Part shown: positions 1 to 9,600 of the stretch, in pieces
Layout: each line of letters opens with the position of its first letter
Numbering within the stretch: the first letter of the stretch is position 1
NCBI GenBank assembly: GCA_016946835.1
Contig: JACVTC010000068.1
Location: 678,501-742,500 of the forward strand
Length of the DNA: 64,000 bases
Origin: Neocallimastix lanati (nom. inval.)
Taxonomy: Eukaryota > Neocallimastigomycota > Neocallimastigomycetes > Neocallimastigales > Neocallimastigaceae
Direction of reading: 5' to 3'
Made by a program: the position numbers and the translations under genes
The notes under the pieces: generated by a model
Database searches by the model: none
Told to the model about the DNA's origin: nothing
The model's input: only the letters and a program-made list of their open reading frames with translations

Positions 1-1
1 A

Positions 2-3000
2 AATGAAGAAGAAGAAGAAAATGATGAAGAAGAAAATGAAGAAGAAGAAGAGAATGATGAAGAAGAAGAAGAAGAAGAAAATGAAGAAGAAGAAGAAAAT
101 GATGAAGAAGAAGAAGAAGAAGAAAATGAAGAAGAAGAAAATGATGAAGAAGAAAATGAAGAAGAAGAAGAGAATGATGAAGAAGAAGAAGAAGAAGAAA
201 ATGAAGAAGAAGAAGAAAATGATGAAGAAGAAGAAGAAGAAGAAAATGAAGAAGAAGAAAATGAAGAAGAAGAGAATGAAGAAGAAGAAAATGAAGAAGA
301 GAATGATGAAGAAGAAGAAAATGAAGAAGAAGAAAATGAAGAAGAAGAAGAAAATGATGAAGAAGAAGAAGAAGAAGAGAATGAAGAAGAAGAAGAAAAT
401 GAAGAAGAAGAAGAAAATGATGAAGAAGAAGAAGAAGAAGAAGAAAATGAAAATGAAGAAGAAGAAGAAAATGAAGAAGAAGAAGAAGAAGAAGAAAATG
501 AAGAAGAAGAAGAGAATGATGAAGAAGAAGAGAATGATGAAGAAGAAAATGAAGAAGAAGAGAATGAAGAAGAAGAAAATGAAGAAGAGAATGATGAAGA
601 AGAAGAAAATGAAGAAGAAGAAGAAGAAGAAAATGAAGAAGAAGAAGAAGAAGAAGAAGAAGAAGAAAATGAAGAAGAAGAGAATGAAGAAGAAGAGAAT
701 GAAGAAGAAGAAGAAAATGAAGAAGAAGAAGAGAATGATGAAGAAGAAGAGAATGATGAAGAAGAAAATGAAGAAGAAGAGAATGATGAAGAAGAAAATG
801 ATGAAGAAGAAAATGAAGAAGGAGAAAATGAAGAAGAAGAAAATGATGAAGAAGAAAATGAAGAAGAAGAAGAAAATGAAGAAGAGGAAGAAAAAGAAGA
901 AGAAGAAGAGAATGATGAAGAAGAAGAAGAAGAAGAAGAAGAAGAGAATGAAGAAGAAGAAGAAAATGAAGAAGAAGAAAATGAAGAAGAAGAAGAGAAT
1001 GATGAAGAAGAAGAAGAAGAAGAAGAAGAGAATGAAGAAGAAGAAGAAAATGAAGAAGAAGAAGAAAATGATGAAGAAGAAGAAGAAGAAGAAAATGAAA
1101 ATGAAGAAGAAGAAAATGAAGAAGAAGAAGAGAATGATGAAGAAGAAGAAGAAGAAGAGAATGAAGAAGAAGAAGAAAATGAAGAAGAAGAAAATGAAGA
1201 AGAAGAAGAGAATGATGAAGAAGAAGAAGAAGAAGAGAATGAAGAAGAAGAAAATGAAGAAGAAGAGAATGAAGAAGAAGAGAATGAAGAAGAAGAAAAT
1301 GAAGAAGAAGAAGAAAATGAAGAAGAAGAGAATGAAGAAGAAGAGAATGATGAAGAAGAAGAAGAAGAAGAAAACGAAGAAGAAGAGAATGAAGAAGAAG
1401 AAGAAAATGAAGAAGAAGAAGAAAATGATGAAGAAGAAGAAGAAGAAGAAAATGATGAGGAAGAAGAAGAAAATGAAGAAGAAAATGAAGAAGAAGAAGA
1501 AAATGAAGAAGAAGAAGAAAATGAAGAAGAAGAAAATGAAGAAGAAGAAAATGAAGAAGAAGAAGAAAATGAAGAAGAAGAGAATGAAGAAGAAGAAGAA
1601 AATGAAGAAGAGGAAGAAAATGATGAAGAAGAAGAAAATGATGAAGAAGAAGAAAATGAAGAAGAGGAAGAAAATGATGAAGAAGAAGAAGAAGAAAAAG
1701 AAGAAGAAAATGAAGAAGAAGAAGAAAATGATGAAGAAGAAAATGAAGAAGAAGAAGAGAATGATGAAGAAGAAGAGAATGAAGAAGAAGAAGAAAATGA
1801 AGAAGAAGAAGAAGAAAATGATGAGGAAGAAGAAGAAAATGAAGAAGAAGAGAATGAAGAAGAAGAAAATGAAGAAGAAGAAGAAAATGATGAAAAAGAA
1901 GAAGAAGAAGAAAATGAAGAAGAGAATGATGAAGAAGAAGAAGAAGAGAATGATGAAGAAGAAGAAGAAGAAGAAAATGAAGAAGAAGAAGAAGAAGAAG
2001 AAGAAAATGAAGAAGAGAATGATGAAGAAGAAGAAAATGAAGAAGAAGAAGAAGAAGAAAATGAAGAAGAAGAAGAAGAAGAAGAAGAAGAAAATGAAGA
2101 AGAAGAGAATGAAGAAGAAGAGAATGAAGAAGAAGAAGAAAATGAAGAAGAAGAAGAAGAAAATGATGAGGAAGAAGAAGAAAATGAAGAAGAAGAGAAT
2201 GATGAAGAAGAAAATGATGAAGAAGAAAATGATGAAGAAGAAAACGATGAAGAAGAAGAAGAGAATGAAGAAGAAGAAGAAGAAGAAAATGAAGAAGAAG
2301 AAGAAAATGAAGAAGAAGAAGAAGAAGAAAATGAAGAAGAAGAAGAAAATGATGAAGAAGAAGAAGAAAATGATGAAGAAGAGAACGATGAAGAAGAAAA
2401 TGATGAAGAAGAAAACGATGATGAAGAAGAAGAAAATGATGAAGAAGAAAACGATGAAGAAGAAGAAGAAAATGATGAAGAAGAAGAAGAAGAAAATGAT
2501 GAAGAAGAAGAAAACGATGAAGAAGAAGAAAACGATGAAGAAGAGGAAAATGAAGAAGAGGAAAATGAAGAAGAAGAAGAGAATGATGAAGAAGAGAATG
2601 ATGAAGAAGAAGAGAATGATGAAGAAGAGTGCGTTGGTTGTAATGAAGAAGAAGAAAAAAATGATGAAGAAGAAAATGATGAAGAAGAAAATGAAGAAGA
2701 AGAAGAGAATGATGAAGAAGAAGAAGAAGAAGAAAATGAAGAAGAAGAAGAAAATGATGAAGAAGAAGAAGAAGAAGAAAATGAAGAAGAAGAAAATGAA
2801 GAAGAAGAGAATGAAGAAGAAGAGAATGAAGAAGAAGAGAATGAAGAAGAAGAGAATGAAGAAGAAGAAGAAAATGAAGAAGAAGAAAAGAATGATGAAG
2901 AAGAAGAGAATGATGAAGAAGAAAATGAAGAAGAAGAGAATGAAGAAGAAGAAAATGAAGAAGAGAATGATGAAGAAGAAGAAAATGAAGAAGAAGAAAA

Positions 3001-5941
3001 TGAAGAAGAAGAAGAAAATGATGAAGAAGAAGAAGAAGAAGAGAATGAAGAAGAAGAAGAAAATGAAGAAGAAGAAGAAGAAAATGATGAGGAAGAAGAA
3101 GAAAATGAAGAAGAAGAGAATGATGAAGAAGAAAATGATGAAGAAGAAAATGAAGAAGGAGAAAATGAAGAAGAAGAAAATGATGAAGAAGAAAATGATG
3201 AAGAAGAAGAAAATGAAGAAGAGGAAGAAAAAGAAGAAGAAGAAGAGAATGATGAAGAAGAAGAAGAAGAAGAAGAAGAAGAAGAGAATGATGAAGAAGA
3301 AAATGAAGAAGAAGAAGAAGAAGAAAATGAAGAAGAAGAAGAAGAAGAAGAAGAAGAAAATGAAGAAGAAGAGAATGAAGAAGAAGAGAATGAAGAAGAA
3401 GAAGAAAATGAAGAAGAAGAAGAAGAAAATGATGAGGAAGAAGAAGAAAATGAAGAAGAAGAGAATGATGAAGAAGAAAATGATGAAGAAGAAAATGAAG
3501 AAGGAGAAAATGAAGAAGAAGAAAATGATGAAGAAGAAAATGAAGAAGAAGAAGAAAATGAAGAAGAGGAAGAAAAAGAAGAAGAAGAAGAGAATGATGA
3601 AGAAGAAGAAGAAGAAGAAGAAGAAGAAGAGAATGATGAAGAAGAAAATGAAGAAGAAGAAGAAGAAGAAGAAGAAAATGATGAAGAAGAGAACGATGAA
3701 GAAGAAAATGATGAAGAAGAAAACGATGAAGAAGAAGAAGAGAATGAAGAAGAAGAAGAAGAAGAAAATGAAGAAGAAGAAGAAAATGAAGAAGAAGAAG
3801 AAGAAGAAAATGAAGAAGAAGAAGAAAATGATGAAGAAGAAGAAGAAAATGATGAAGAAGAGAACGATGAAGAAGAAAATGATGAAGAAGAAAACGATGA
3901 TGAAGAAGAAGAAAATGATGAAGAAGAAAACGATGAAGAAGAAGAAGAAAATGATGAAGAAGAAGAAGAAGAAAATGATGAAGAAGAAGAAAACGATGAA
4001 GAAGAAGAAAACGATGAAGAAGAGGAAAATGAAGAAGAGGAAAATGAAGAAGAAGAAGAGAATGATGAAGAAGAGAATGATGAAGAAGAAGAGAATGATG
4101 AAGAAGAGTGCGTTGGTTGTAATGAAGAAGAAGAAAAAAATGATGAAGAAGAAAATGATGAAGAAGAAAATGAAGAAGAAGAAGAAGAAGAAGAAGAAAA
4201 TGAAAAAGAGAACGATGAGGAGGAAGAAGAAAATGATGAAAAAGAAGAAGAAGAAGAAAATGAAGAAGAGAATGATGAAGAAGAAAATGAAGAAGAAGAA
4301 GAAGAAGAAGAAGAAGAAGAAAATGAAGAAGAGAATGATGAAGAAGAAGAAAATGAAGAAGAAGAAGAAGAAATTGAAGAAGAAGAAAATGAAGAAGAAG
4401 AAAATGAAGAAGAAAATGAAGAAGAAGAAGAAGAAGAAGAGAATGAAGAAGAAGAAGAAGAAGAAGAAGAGAATGATGAAGAAGAAGAAGAAGAAGAAAA
4501 TGAAGAAGAAGAAAATGAAGAAGAAGAGAATGAAGAAGAAGAAAATGATAAAGAAGAAGAAGAAGAAGAGAATAATGAAGAAGAAGAAGCAGAAGAGAAT
4601 GATGAAGAAGAAGAAGAAGAAGAAAATGAAGAAGAAGAAGAGAATGATGAAGAAGAAGAAGAAGAAAATGAAGAAGAAGAAGAAAATGAAGAAGAGAATG
4701 ATGAAGAAGAAGAAGAGAATGATGAAGAAGAAGAAGAAAATGAAGAAGAAGAAAATGAAGAAGAAGAAGAGAATGATGAAGAAGAGTGCGTTGGTTGTAA
4801 TGAAGAAGAAGAAGAAAATGATGAAGAAGAAAATGATGAAGAAGAAAATGAAGAAGAAGAAGAAGAAGAAGAAGAAAATGAAAAAGAGAACGATGAGGAG
4901 GAAGAAGAAAATGATGAAAAAGAAGAAGAAGAAGAAAATGAAGAAGAGAATGATGAAGAAGAAGAAGAAGAAGAAGAGAATGATGAAGAAGAAAATGAAG
5001 AAGAAAATGAAGAAGAAGAAGAAGAAGAAAATGATGAAGAAGAAGAAAATGATGAAGAAGAAGAAGAAGAAAATGATGAAGAAGAAGAAAATGATGAAGA
5101 AGAAGAAGAAGAAAATGATGAAGAAGAAGAAGAAGAAAATGATGAAGAAGAAGAGAATGATGAAGAAGAAGAAGAAAATGAAGAAGAAGAAAATGATGAA
5201 GAAGAGAATGATGAAGAAGAGTGCGTTGGTTGTAATGAAGAAGAAGAAGAAAATGATGAAGAAGAAAATGATGAAGAAGAGAATGATGAAGAAGAGTGCG
5301 TTGGTTGTAATGAAGAAGAAGAAGAAAATGATGAAGAAGAAAATGATGAAGAAAATGATGAAGAAGAAAATGAAGAAGAAAAAGAAAATGATGAAGAAGA
5401 GAATGATGAAGAAGAAAATAATGAAGAAGAAAATGATGAAGAAGAAAATAATGAAGAAGAAAATGATGAAGAAGAAAATGAAGAAGAAGAAAATGATGAA
5501 GAAGAGAATGATGAAGAAGAAGAAAATAATGAAGAAGAAGAGAATGATGAAGAAGAAAATGAAGAAGAAGAAAATGAAGAAGAAGAAAATGATGAAGAAG
5601 AAAATGAAGAAGAAGAAAATGATGAAGAAGAGAATGATGAAGAAGAGAATGAAAAAGAAGAAGAAAATGAAAATGAAGAAGAAAATAATGAAGAAGAAGA
5701 AGAAGAGGAAGAGAATAATGTAGAAGAGAATGATGAAGAAGAAAATGATGAAGAAGAAGAGAATGATGAAGAAGAAAATGATGAAGAAGAAGAAAATGAT
5801 GAAGAAGAAAATGATGAAGAAGAGAATGATGAAGAAGAAAATGATGAAGAAGAGTGCGTTGGTTGTAATGAAGAAGAAGAAGAAAATGATGAAGAAGAAA
5901 ATGATGATGGTGAAGAAGAAAATGATGGTGAAGAAGAAGAA
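2..5941 (+). repeat. GAA/AAT/GAT codon-repeat tract coding for poly-Glu/Asn/Asp
   Basis: About 5.9 kb of in-frame GAA, GAG, AAT and GAT codons. Larger duplications sit on top of the short period: the segment ending at the first TGCGTTGGTTGT (2630) recurs ending at 4109, an offset of 1479 bases (493 codons), and a segment marked by a rare Gly codon GGA recurs at 821, 3158 and 3503. All shifts are multiples of three, so the reading frame has been kept through the expansions. Confidence 0.9.
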
Positions 5942-8059
5942 ACACCACGTGAATTTACAATTACTACTACTACTGTAACTGATAGTGCTACTGCTACTGA
6001 CTCTCAATCTGCTACTGTAACTGATAGTGCTACTGTAACTGACTCTCAATCTGCTACTGACTCTCAAACTACTACTGACTCTCAATCTGCTACTGTAACT
6101 GATAGTGCTACTGGTACTGACTCTCAAACTACTACTGACTCTCAATCTGCTACTGTAACTGATAGTGCTACTGCTACTGACTCTCAAACTACTACTGACT
6201 CTCAATCTGCTACTGTAACTGATAGTGCTACTGCTACTGACTCTCAAACTACTACTGACTCTCAATCTGCTACTGTAACTGATAGTGCTACTGCTACTGA
6301 CTCTCAAACTACTACTGACTCTCAAACTACTACTGACTCTCAAACTGCTACTGACTCTCAAACTACTACTAACTCTCAATCTGCTACTGTAACTGATAGT
6401 GCTACTGCTACTGACTCTCAAACTACTACTGACTCTCAATCTGCTACTGTAACTGATAGTGCTACTGCTACTGACTCTCAAACTACTACTGACTCTCAAT
6501 CTGCTACTGTAACTGATAGTGCTACTGCTACTGACTCTCAAACTACTACTGTAACTGACTCTCAAACTGCTACTGCTACTGAATCTCAATCTGCTACTGT
6601 AACTGACTCTCAAACTGCTACTGCTACTGAATCTCAATCTGCTACTGTAACTGACTCTCAAACTACTACTGACTCTCAATCTGCTACTGTAACTGATAGT
6701 GCTACTGTAACTGACTCTCAAACTACTACTGACTCTCAATCTGCTACTGTAACTGATAGTGCTACTGTAACTGACTCTCAAACTGCTACTGCTACTGAAT
6801 CTCAATCTGCTACTGTAACTGGTAGTGCTACTGCTACTGACTCTCAATCTGCTACTGTGACTACTACTACAAATAAAACTCAAACTAGTACGAAAACTAG
6901 TACTTCAAGAGAAACGAATAACAATACTGATAGATGTGGTGAAGGATATGGTAAATGTGCTGAGGGATTCTGTTGTAGTAAGTACGGATGGTGTGGAAAG
7001 AGTGAGAAGTACTGTGATATAAACCAAGGATGTCAATCCAAATATGGAAAATGTAATGGTATAGTTGAAGATGATGAAAAATCTGATGACGATGATGAAA
7101 TTACTGGAGCCCCAGTTGAAGATGATAATGAATCTGAAGATGATGAAGAAAGTCCAAAGACTGCAAAGGTATATGAAAATGATAGATGCGGTAAAGGATT
7201 CGGAGTTTGTAAGAAGGGATATTGTTGTAGTAAGCACGGATGGTGTGGAAAGAGTGAAAAGTACTGTGATGTAAACCAAGGATGTCAATCTGAATTTGGT
7301 GAGTGTAATAAAAACAACGGAAATGGAAAGCAATCTGATGCCGAAATTGCCGGAATTCCAACTGAAGATGATAATGAATCTGAAGATGATGAAGAAAGTC
7401 CAAAGACTGCAAAGGTATCTGAAAATGATAGATGCGGTAAAGGATTCGGAGTTTGTAAGAAGGGATATTGTTGTAGTAAGTACGGATGGTGTGGAAAGAG
7501 TGAAGCGTACTGTGATGTAAACCAGGGATGTCAATCCGAATTTGGTCAATGTAATAGTACAGGAAAAACTGAAGGAAAAACTGAAGGAAATACTGATAGA
7601 TGTGGTAAAGGATATGGTAAATGTGCAAAGGGATACTGTTGTAGTAAGTATGGTTGGTGTGGAAAGAGTCAAAAATACTGTGATGTAAACCAAGGATGTC
7701 AATCTGAATTTGGAAAATGTAATGAAGTTATTAATACTAATGGAAGATGTGGTGGTAAGTTTGGTAAATGTCCAGAAGGTGAATGTTGTAGTAAGTATGG
7801 TTGGTGTGGAAAATCTAGTAAATACTGTAATATAAGTGAAGGTTGTCAATCAGAATTTGGAAACTGCAAAACTAAGAAGACTATTACTAAAACCACCATT
7901 ATAAGAACTGTTAAAAAATCTTATAATGGAAGATGTGGTGAAAAGTATGGCAAATGTCTTCATGGTGAATGCTGTAGTAAGTATGGTTACTGTGGTACTT
8001 CCAAAAAGTACTGTGAAAAGAGTTCTGGATGTCAATCCAATTATGGTACATGTTGGTAA
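2..8059 (+). CDS. Giant acidic low-complexity protein with six C-terminal CBM18 chitin-binding domains (5' partial)
   Basis: The frame is open from base 2 to the TAA at 8057-8059, 2685 residues with no start codon inside the acidic part, so the true start lies left of the window. Residues 1-1980 are almost only Glu, Asn and Asp with some Lys; about 1981-2305 are a Thr/Ser/Gln/Ala/Asp-rich segment; residues 2311-2351, 2395-2435, 2477-2517, 2533-2573, 2582-2622 and 2644-2685 are six CBM18 modules, each with eight cysteines and the core CCSKYGWCG. CBM18 binds chitin or GlcNAc oligomers, and such repeat proteins are usually secreted or wall-associated in gut fungi; any signal peptide would be upstream. 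The long frame reading Met/Lys/Arg over 3-5723 is the +1 shadow of the same repeat. The acidic part could be overestimated if an intron or an assembly collapse is hidden in the repeats, but no frame break is visible. The CBM18 call is firm; the role of the acidic tract is unknown. Confidence 0.85.
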   Translation, partial: NEEEEENDEEENEEEEENDEEEEEEENEEEEENDEEEEEEENEEEENDEEENEEEEENDEEEEEEENEEEEENDEEEEEEENEEEENEEEENEEEENEEENDEEEENEEEENEEEEENDEEEEEEENEEEEENEEEEENDEEEEEEEENENEEEEENEEEEEEEENEEEEENDEEEENDEEENEEEENEEEENEEENDEEEENEEEEEEENEEEEEEEEEEENEEEENEEEENEEEEENEEEEENDEEEENDEEENEEEENDEEENDEEENEEGENEEEENDEEENEEEEENEEEEEKEEEEENDEEEEEEEEEENEEEEENEEEENEEEEENDEEEEEEEEENEEEEENEEEEENDEEEEEEENENEEEENEEEEENDEEEEEEENEEEEENEEEENEEEEENDEEEEEEENEEEENEEEENEEEENEEEENEEEEENEEEENEEEENDEEEEEEENEEEENEEEEENEEEEENDEEEEEEENDEEEEENEEENEEEEENEEEEENEEEENEEEENEEEEENEEEENEEEEENEEEEENDEEEENDEEEENEEEEENDEEEEEEKEEENEEEEENDEEENEEEEENDEEEENEEEEENEEEEEENDEEEEENEEEENEEEENEEEEENDEKEEEEENEEENDEEEEEENDEEEEEEENEEEEEEEEENEEENDEEEENEEEEEEENEEEEEEEEEENEEEENEEEENEEEEENEEEEEENDEEEEENEEEENDEEENDEEENDEEENDEEEEENEEEEEEENEEEEENEEEEEEENEEEEENDEEEEENDEEENDEEENDEEENDDEEEENDEEENDEEEEENDEEEEEENDEEEENDEEEENDEEEENEEEENEEEEENDEEENDEEEENDEEECVGCNEEEEKNDEEENDEEENEEEEENDEEEEEEENEEEEENDEEEEEEENEEEENEEEENEEEENEEEENEEEENEEEEENEEEEKNDEEEENDEEENEEEENEEEENEEENDEEEENEEEENEEEEENDEEEEEEENEEEEENEEEEEENDEEEEENEEEENDEEENDEEENEEGENEEEENDEEENDEEEENEEEEEKEEEEENDEEEEEEEEEEENDEEENEEEEEEENEEEEEEEEEENEEEENEEEENEEEEENEEEEEENDEEEEENEEEENDEEENDEEENEEGENEEEENDEEENEEEEENEEEEEKEEEEENDEEEEEEEEEEENDEEENEEEEEEEEENDEEENDEEENDEEENDEEEEENEEEEEEENEEEEENEEEEEEENEEEEENDEEEEENDEEENDEEENDEEENDDEEEENDEEENDEEEEENDEEEEEENDEEEENDEEEENDEEEENEEEENEEEEENDEEENDEEEENDEEECVGCNEEEEKNDEEENDEEENEEEEEEEEENEKENDEEEEENDEKEEEEENEEENDEEENEEEEEEEEEEENEEENDEEEENEEEEEEIEEEENEEEENEEENEEEEEEEENEEEEEEEEENDEEEEEEENEEEENEEEENEEEENDKEEEEEENNEEEEAEENDEEEEEEENEEEEENDEEEEEENEEEEENEEENDEEEEENDEEEEENEEEENEEEEENDEEECVGCNEEEEENDEEENDEEENEEEEEEEEENEKENDEEEEENDEKEEEEENEEENDEEEEEEEENDEEENEEENEEEEEEENDEEEENDEEEEEENDEEEENDEEEEEENDEEEEEENDEEEENDEEEEENEEEENDEEENDEEECVGCNEEEEENDEEENDEEENDEEECVGCNEEEEENDEEENDEENDEEENEEEKENDEEENDEEENNEEENDEEENNEEENDEEENEEEENDEEENDEEEENNEEEENDEEENEEEENEEEENDEEENEEEENDEEENDEEENEKEEENENEEENNEEEEEEEENNVEENDEEENDEEEENDEEENDEEEENDEEENDEEENDEEENDEEECVGCNEEEEENDEEENDDGEEENDGEEEETPREFTITTTTVTDSATATDSQSATVTDSATVTDSQSATDSQTTTDSQSATVTDSATGTDSQTTTDSQSATVTDSATATDSQTTTDSQSATVTDSATATDSQTTTDSQSATVTDSATATDSQTTTDSQTTTDSQTATDSQTTTNSQSATVTDSATATDSQTTTDSQSATVTDSATATDSQTTTDSQSATVTDSATATDSQTTTVTDSQTATATESQSATVTDSQTATATESQSATVTDSQTTTDSQSATVTDSATVTDSQTTTDSQSATVTDSATVTDSQTATATESQSATVTGSATATDSQSATVTTTTNKTQTSTKTSTSRETNNNTDRCGEGYGKCAEGFCCSKYGWCGKSEKYCDINQGCQSKYGKCNGIVEDDEKSDDDDEITGAPVEDDNESEDDEESPKTAKVYENDRCGKGFGVCKKGYCCSKHGWCGKSEKYCDVNQGCQSEFGECNKNNGNGKQSDAEIAGIPTEDDNESEDDEESPKTAKVSENDRCGKGFGVCKKGYCCSKYGWCGKSEAYCDVNQGCQSEFGQCNSTGKTEGKTEGNTDRCGKGYGKCAKGYCCSKYGWCGKSQKYCDVNQGCQSEFGKCNEVINTNGRCGGKFGKCPEGECCSKYGWCGKSSKYCNISEGCQSEFGNCKTKKTITKTTIIRTVKKSYNGRCGEKYGKCLHGECCSKYGYCGTSKKYCEKSSGCQSNYGTCW
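5970..6850 (+). repeat. 60-bp tandem repeat coding for Thr/Ser/Gln-rich linker
   Basis: Between the acidic tract and the chitin-binding modules the sequence repeats with a 60-base (20-codon) period, clearest at 6120-6300, built of the words ATDSQ, TTTDSQ and SATVTDS. The high Thr/Ser content suits an O-glycosylated spacer in a secreted protein (inference). Later copies are shuffled and shortened, with a TATESQ variant at 6560-6640 and 6780-6810. Confidence 0.85.
7101..7552 (+). repeat. Tandem duplication of acidic linker plus CBM18 module
   Basis: The linker EDDNESEDDEESPKTAKV and the following chitin-binding domain occur twice, domain starts 246 bases apart (7184 and 7430), with very few differences. 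This is the most recent module duplication in the gene; domains 1, 4, 5 and 6 have different linkers. Confidence 0.8.
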
Positions 8060-8156
8060 ATCTATTAATTAAAAAAAATAACATAAAATTTAAAGGTATA
8101 TAAAAAAAATTATTATTACAATTAATAGCCTTATTTTATAATTTAAAATTTTTAAT

Positions 8157-8192
<36 letters not shown>

Positions 8193-8697
8193 TTAAAATT
8201 GGTGGTAAAATTTCAATTTATAATTAATCTATTATTATAATTTTACATTTATTTAAAATTTTGTAATTAAAAAAAATTTTTTTTTAATTAAATTTATTAT
8301 TAGCTTTTTTAAATCTATTATATGAATTTTTATAACTTTAAAAAACAAAAAAAAAAAAAACAAAAAAAAAAAACAATATTAATTTATATAAAAATAGTTA
8401 TTAGCAATTAATATTATAATTTTATAATTTATTATTAATTTTAAGAGATTTTTATTTTTAGTGAAATAACTAATAAAATTATAAAATTATTAAATTGTAA
8501 AATTTTTTAATTTTGCATTATTGATTTTTATTTTTTTTTGTTTTGTTTTGTTTTGTTATTGTTATGTGTACATTTTTTTAATAGTATTCAATTTTCAGTA
8601 ATTAATATATATAATATATATATAATGCTTTTATTTTTTTTCAATGTCTCTTAATATCACTATTTTCAATGTTATTTTTTTTTTATTTTTTATTTTT
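8060..8697. other. AT-rich 3' flank of the CBM18 gene
   Basis: No gene seen. It contains A runs at about 8159-8176 and 8344-8375, an AT dinucleotide run at about 8176-8194 and a short TTTTG repeat near 8536-8556. Polyadenylation of the upstream gene presumably falls here, but AATAAA-like words are too common in this base composition to assign one. Confidence 0.5.
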
Positions 8698-8885
8698 TTA
8701 CCCGATCTTTCCTTACTTTATAATAAATTGGAAATTTTCGCCTACTAGGGGAATTAACTCTCAGTGTAAAAAATTGATTTCTTAGTACGAGAAAATAGTT
8801 CATTGATATTGAAATATTTTATAATTTATATTTATATAACTACCATGATAATTATAGAAGCCGTGCTAACGATTGTAGGAAAAAA
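8698..8885 (+). pseudogene. Decayed large-subunit rRNA-like fragment including sarcin-ricin loop sequence
   Basis: Several short blocks occur in the same order as the 3' part of eukaryotic LSU rRNA: CCGATCTTTCCT, then TTGG followed by TTCGCCTACTAGGGG, then TTAGTACGAGA (core of the sarcin-ricin loop), AGTTCATT, CTACCAT and a block resembling AGAATCCATGCTAGAACG. Sequence between the blocks is shortened and AT-shifted, so this is a relic, not a working rRNA. The assignment is by memory of conserved rRNA words only. Gut fungi lack a mitochondrial genome, so a nuclear rDNA origin would be expected if the host call is right. Confidence 0.45.
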
Positions 8886-9299
8886 ATAAATTAATAATCT
8901 TGATTATACAACAATTTAATAAATTCAATAATAAATGAATTGTTTTATTAAAAAAAAAATACTTTTTTTAATAATAAAAAATATAAAAATTACATTTAAC
9001 TTAATTATTAACTAAATTATAAATTAAAAATATAAAACTAAATTATTTTTTTTATTATTATATGTTCATTATTTTATTCTATTGCCTATAGTTTATTCAT
9101 CCTTTTCATATTTTTTTTTTTCAATTCATAATTTTACACCTATTTATACTTTTTATCAAAGCCAAAGTTTGTGGCATCTCAAGAAAATTATACAATAAAA
9201 AAAAATATTTATATTGAATTTGAATTAATTTTATTTAATATAAAAAATATTAAAGAAGAAATAAAAAAGAAATTAAATTTAATAATCAATTTACCTTTC
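8886..9299. other. AT-rich spacer, no gene seen
   Basis: Mostly A/T runs with no coding or RNA signal. The short open frame starting at 9171 has Ile/Lys-only composition and is not convincing. Confidence 0.5.
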
Positions 9300-9600
9300 A
9301 TGCTTTTCTTAATCTCAAAAAAAAAAAAAAGCTTATTAATTTTGTTCCAATTTATAATATTAGTATTCAATTCATTACTAATCTATACCTTACTATAAAA
9401 GCTCATTCAACTTTTATTTGGAAAACTTTCAAAAGAACTTACAATACATCGTGGCGTTTGCCAAAAAAAAAAAAAAGTGTGTCCCTTATCACCTATTTTA
9501 TTTAATAATATATTTTATCATTGACATATTTGATAAAATACAAAGAAAATATAGTACGATTACAGAAAGATACATTATTAATGTATTCCTTCATTTTACG
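9300..9600 (+). pseudogene. LINE (non-LTR retrotransposon) reverse transcriptase relic
   Basis: Read across frames, 9443-9520 gives RGVCQ, an A14 tract, then CPLSPILFN, the classic non-LTR RT block (RGVxQGCPLSPxLFN). The A run sits exactly at the Gln-Gly position and breaks the frame; a stop and shift follow after LFN, and downstream residues (DIFDKIQRKYS) still look coding. Heavily decayed. Plus strand, opposite to the endonuclease fragment immediately to its right. Confidence 0.6.

Noticed and set aside
3-5723. A 1906-codon Lys/Met/Arg frame across the acidic repeat
   Set aside because: It is the +1 shadow of the Glu/Asn/Asp frame, which alone continues into the chitin-binding domains; all indels respect both frames, so its length is no independent evidence.
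6905-7849. Long minus-strand frames opposite the CBM18 region
   Set aside because: Antisense shadows of a Cys/Gly/Lys-rich coding region with Thr/Ile-rich composition and no domain.
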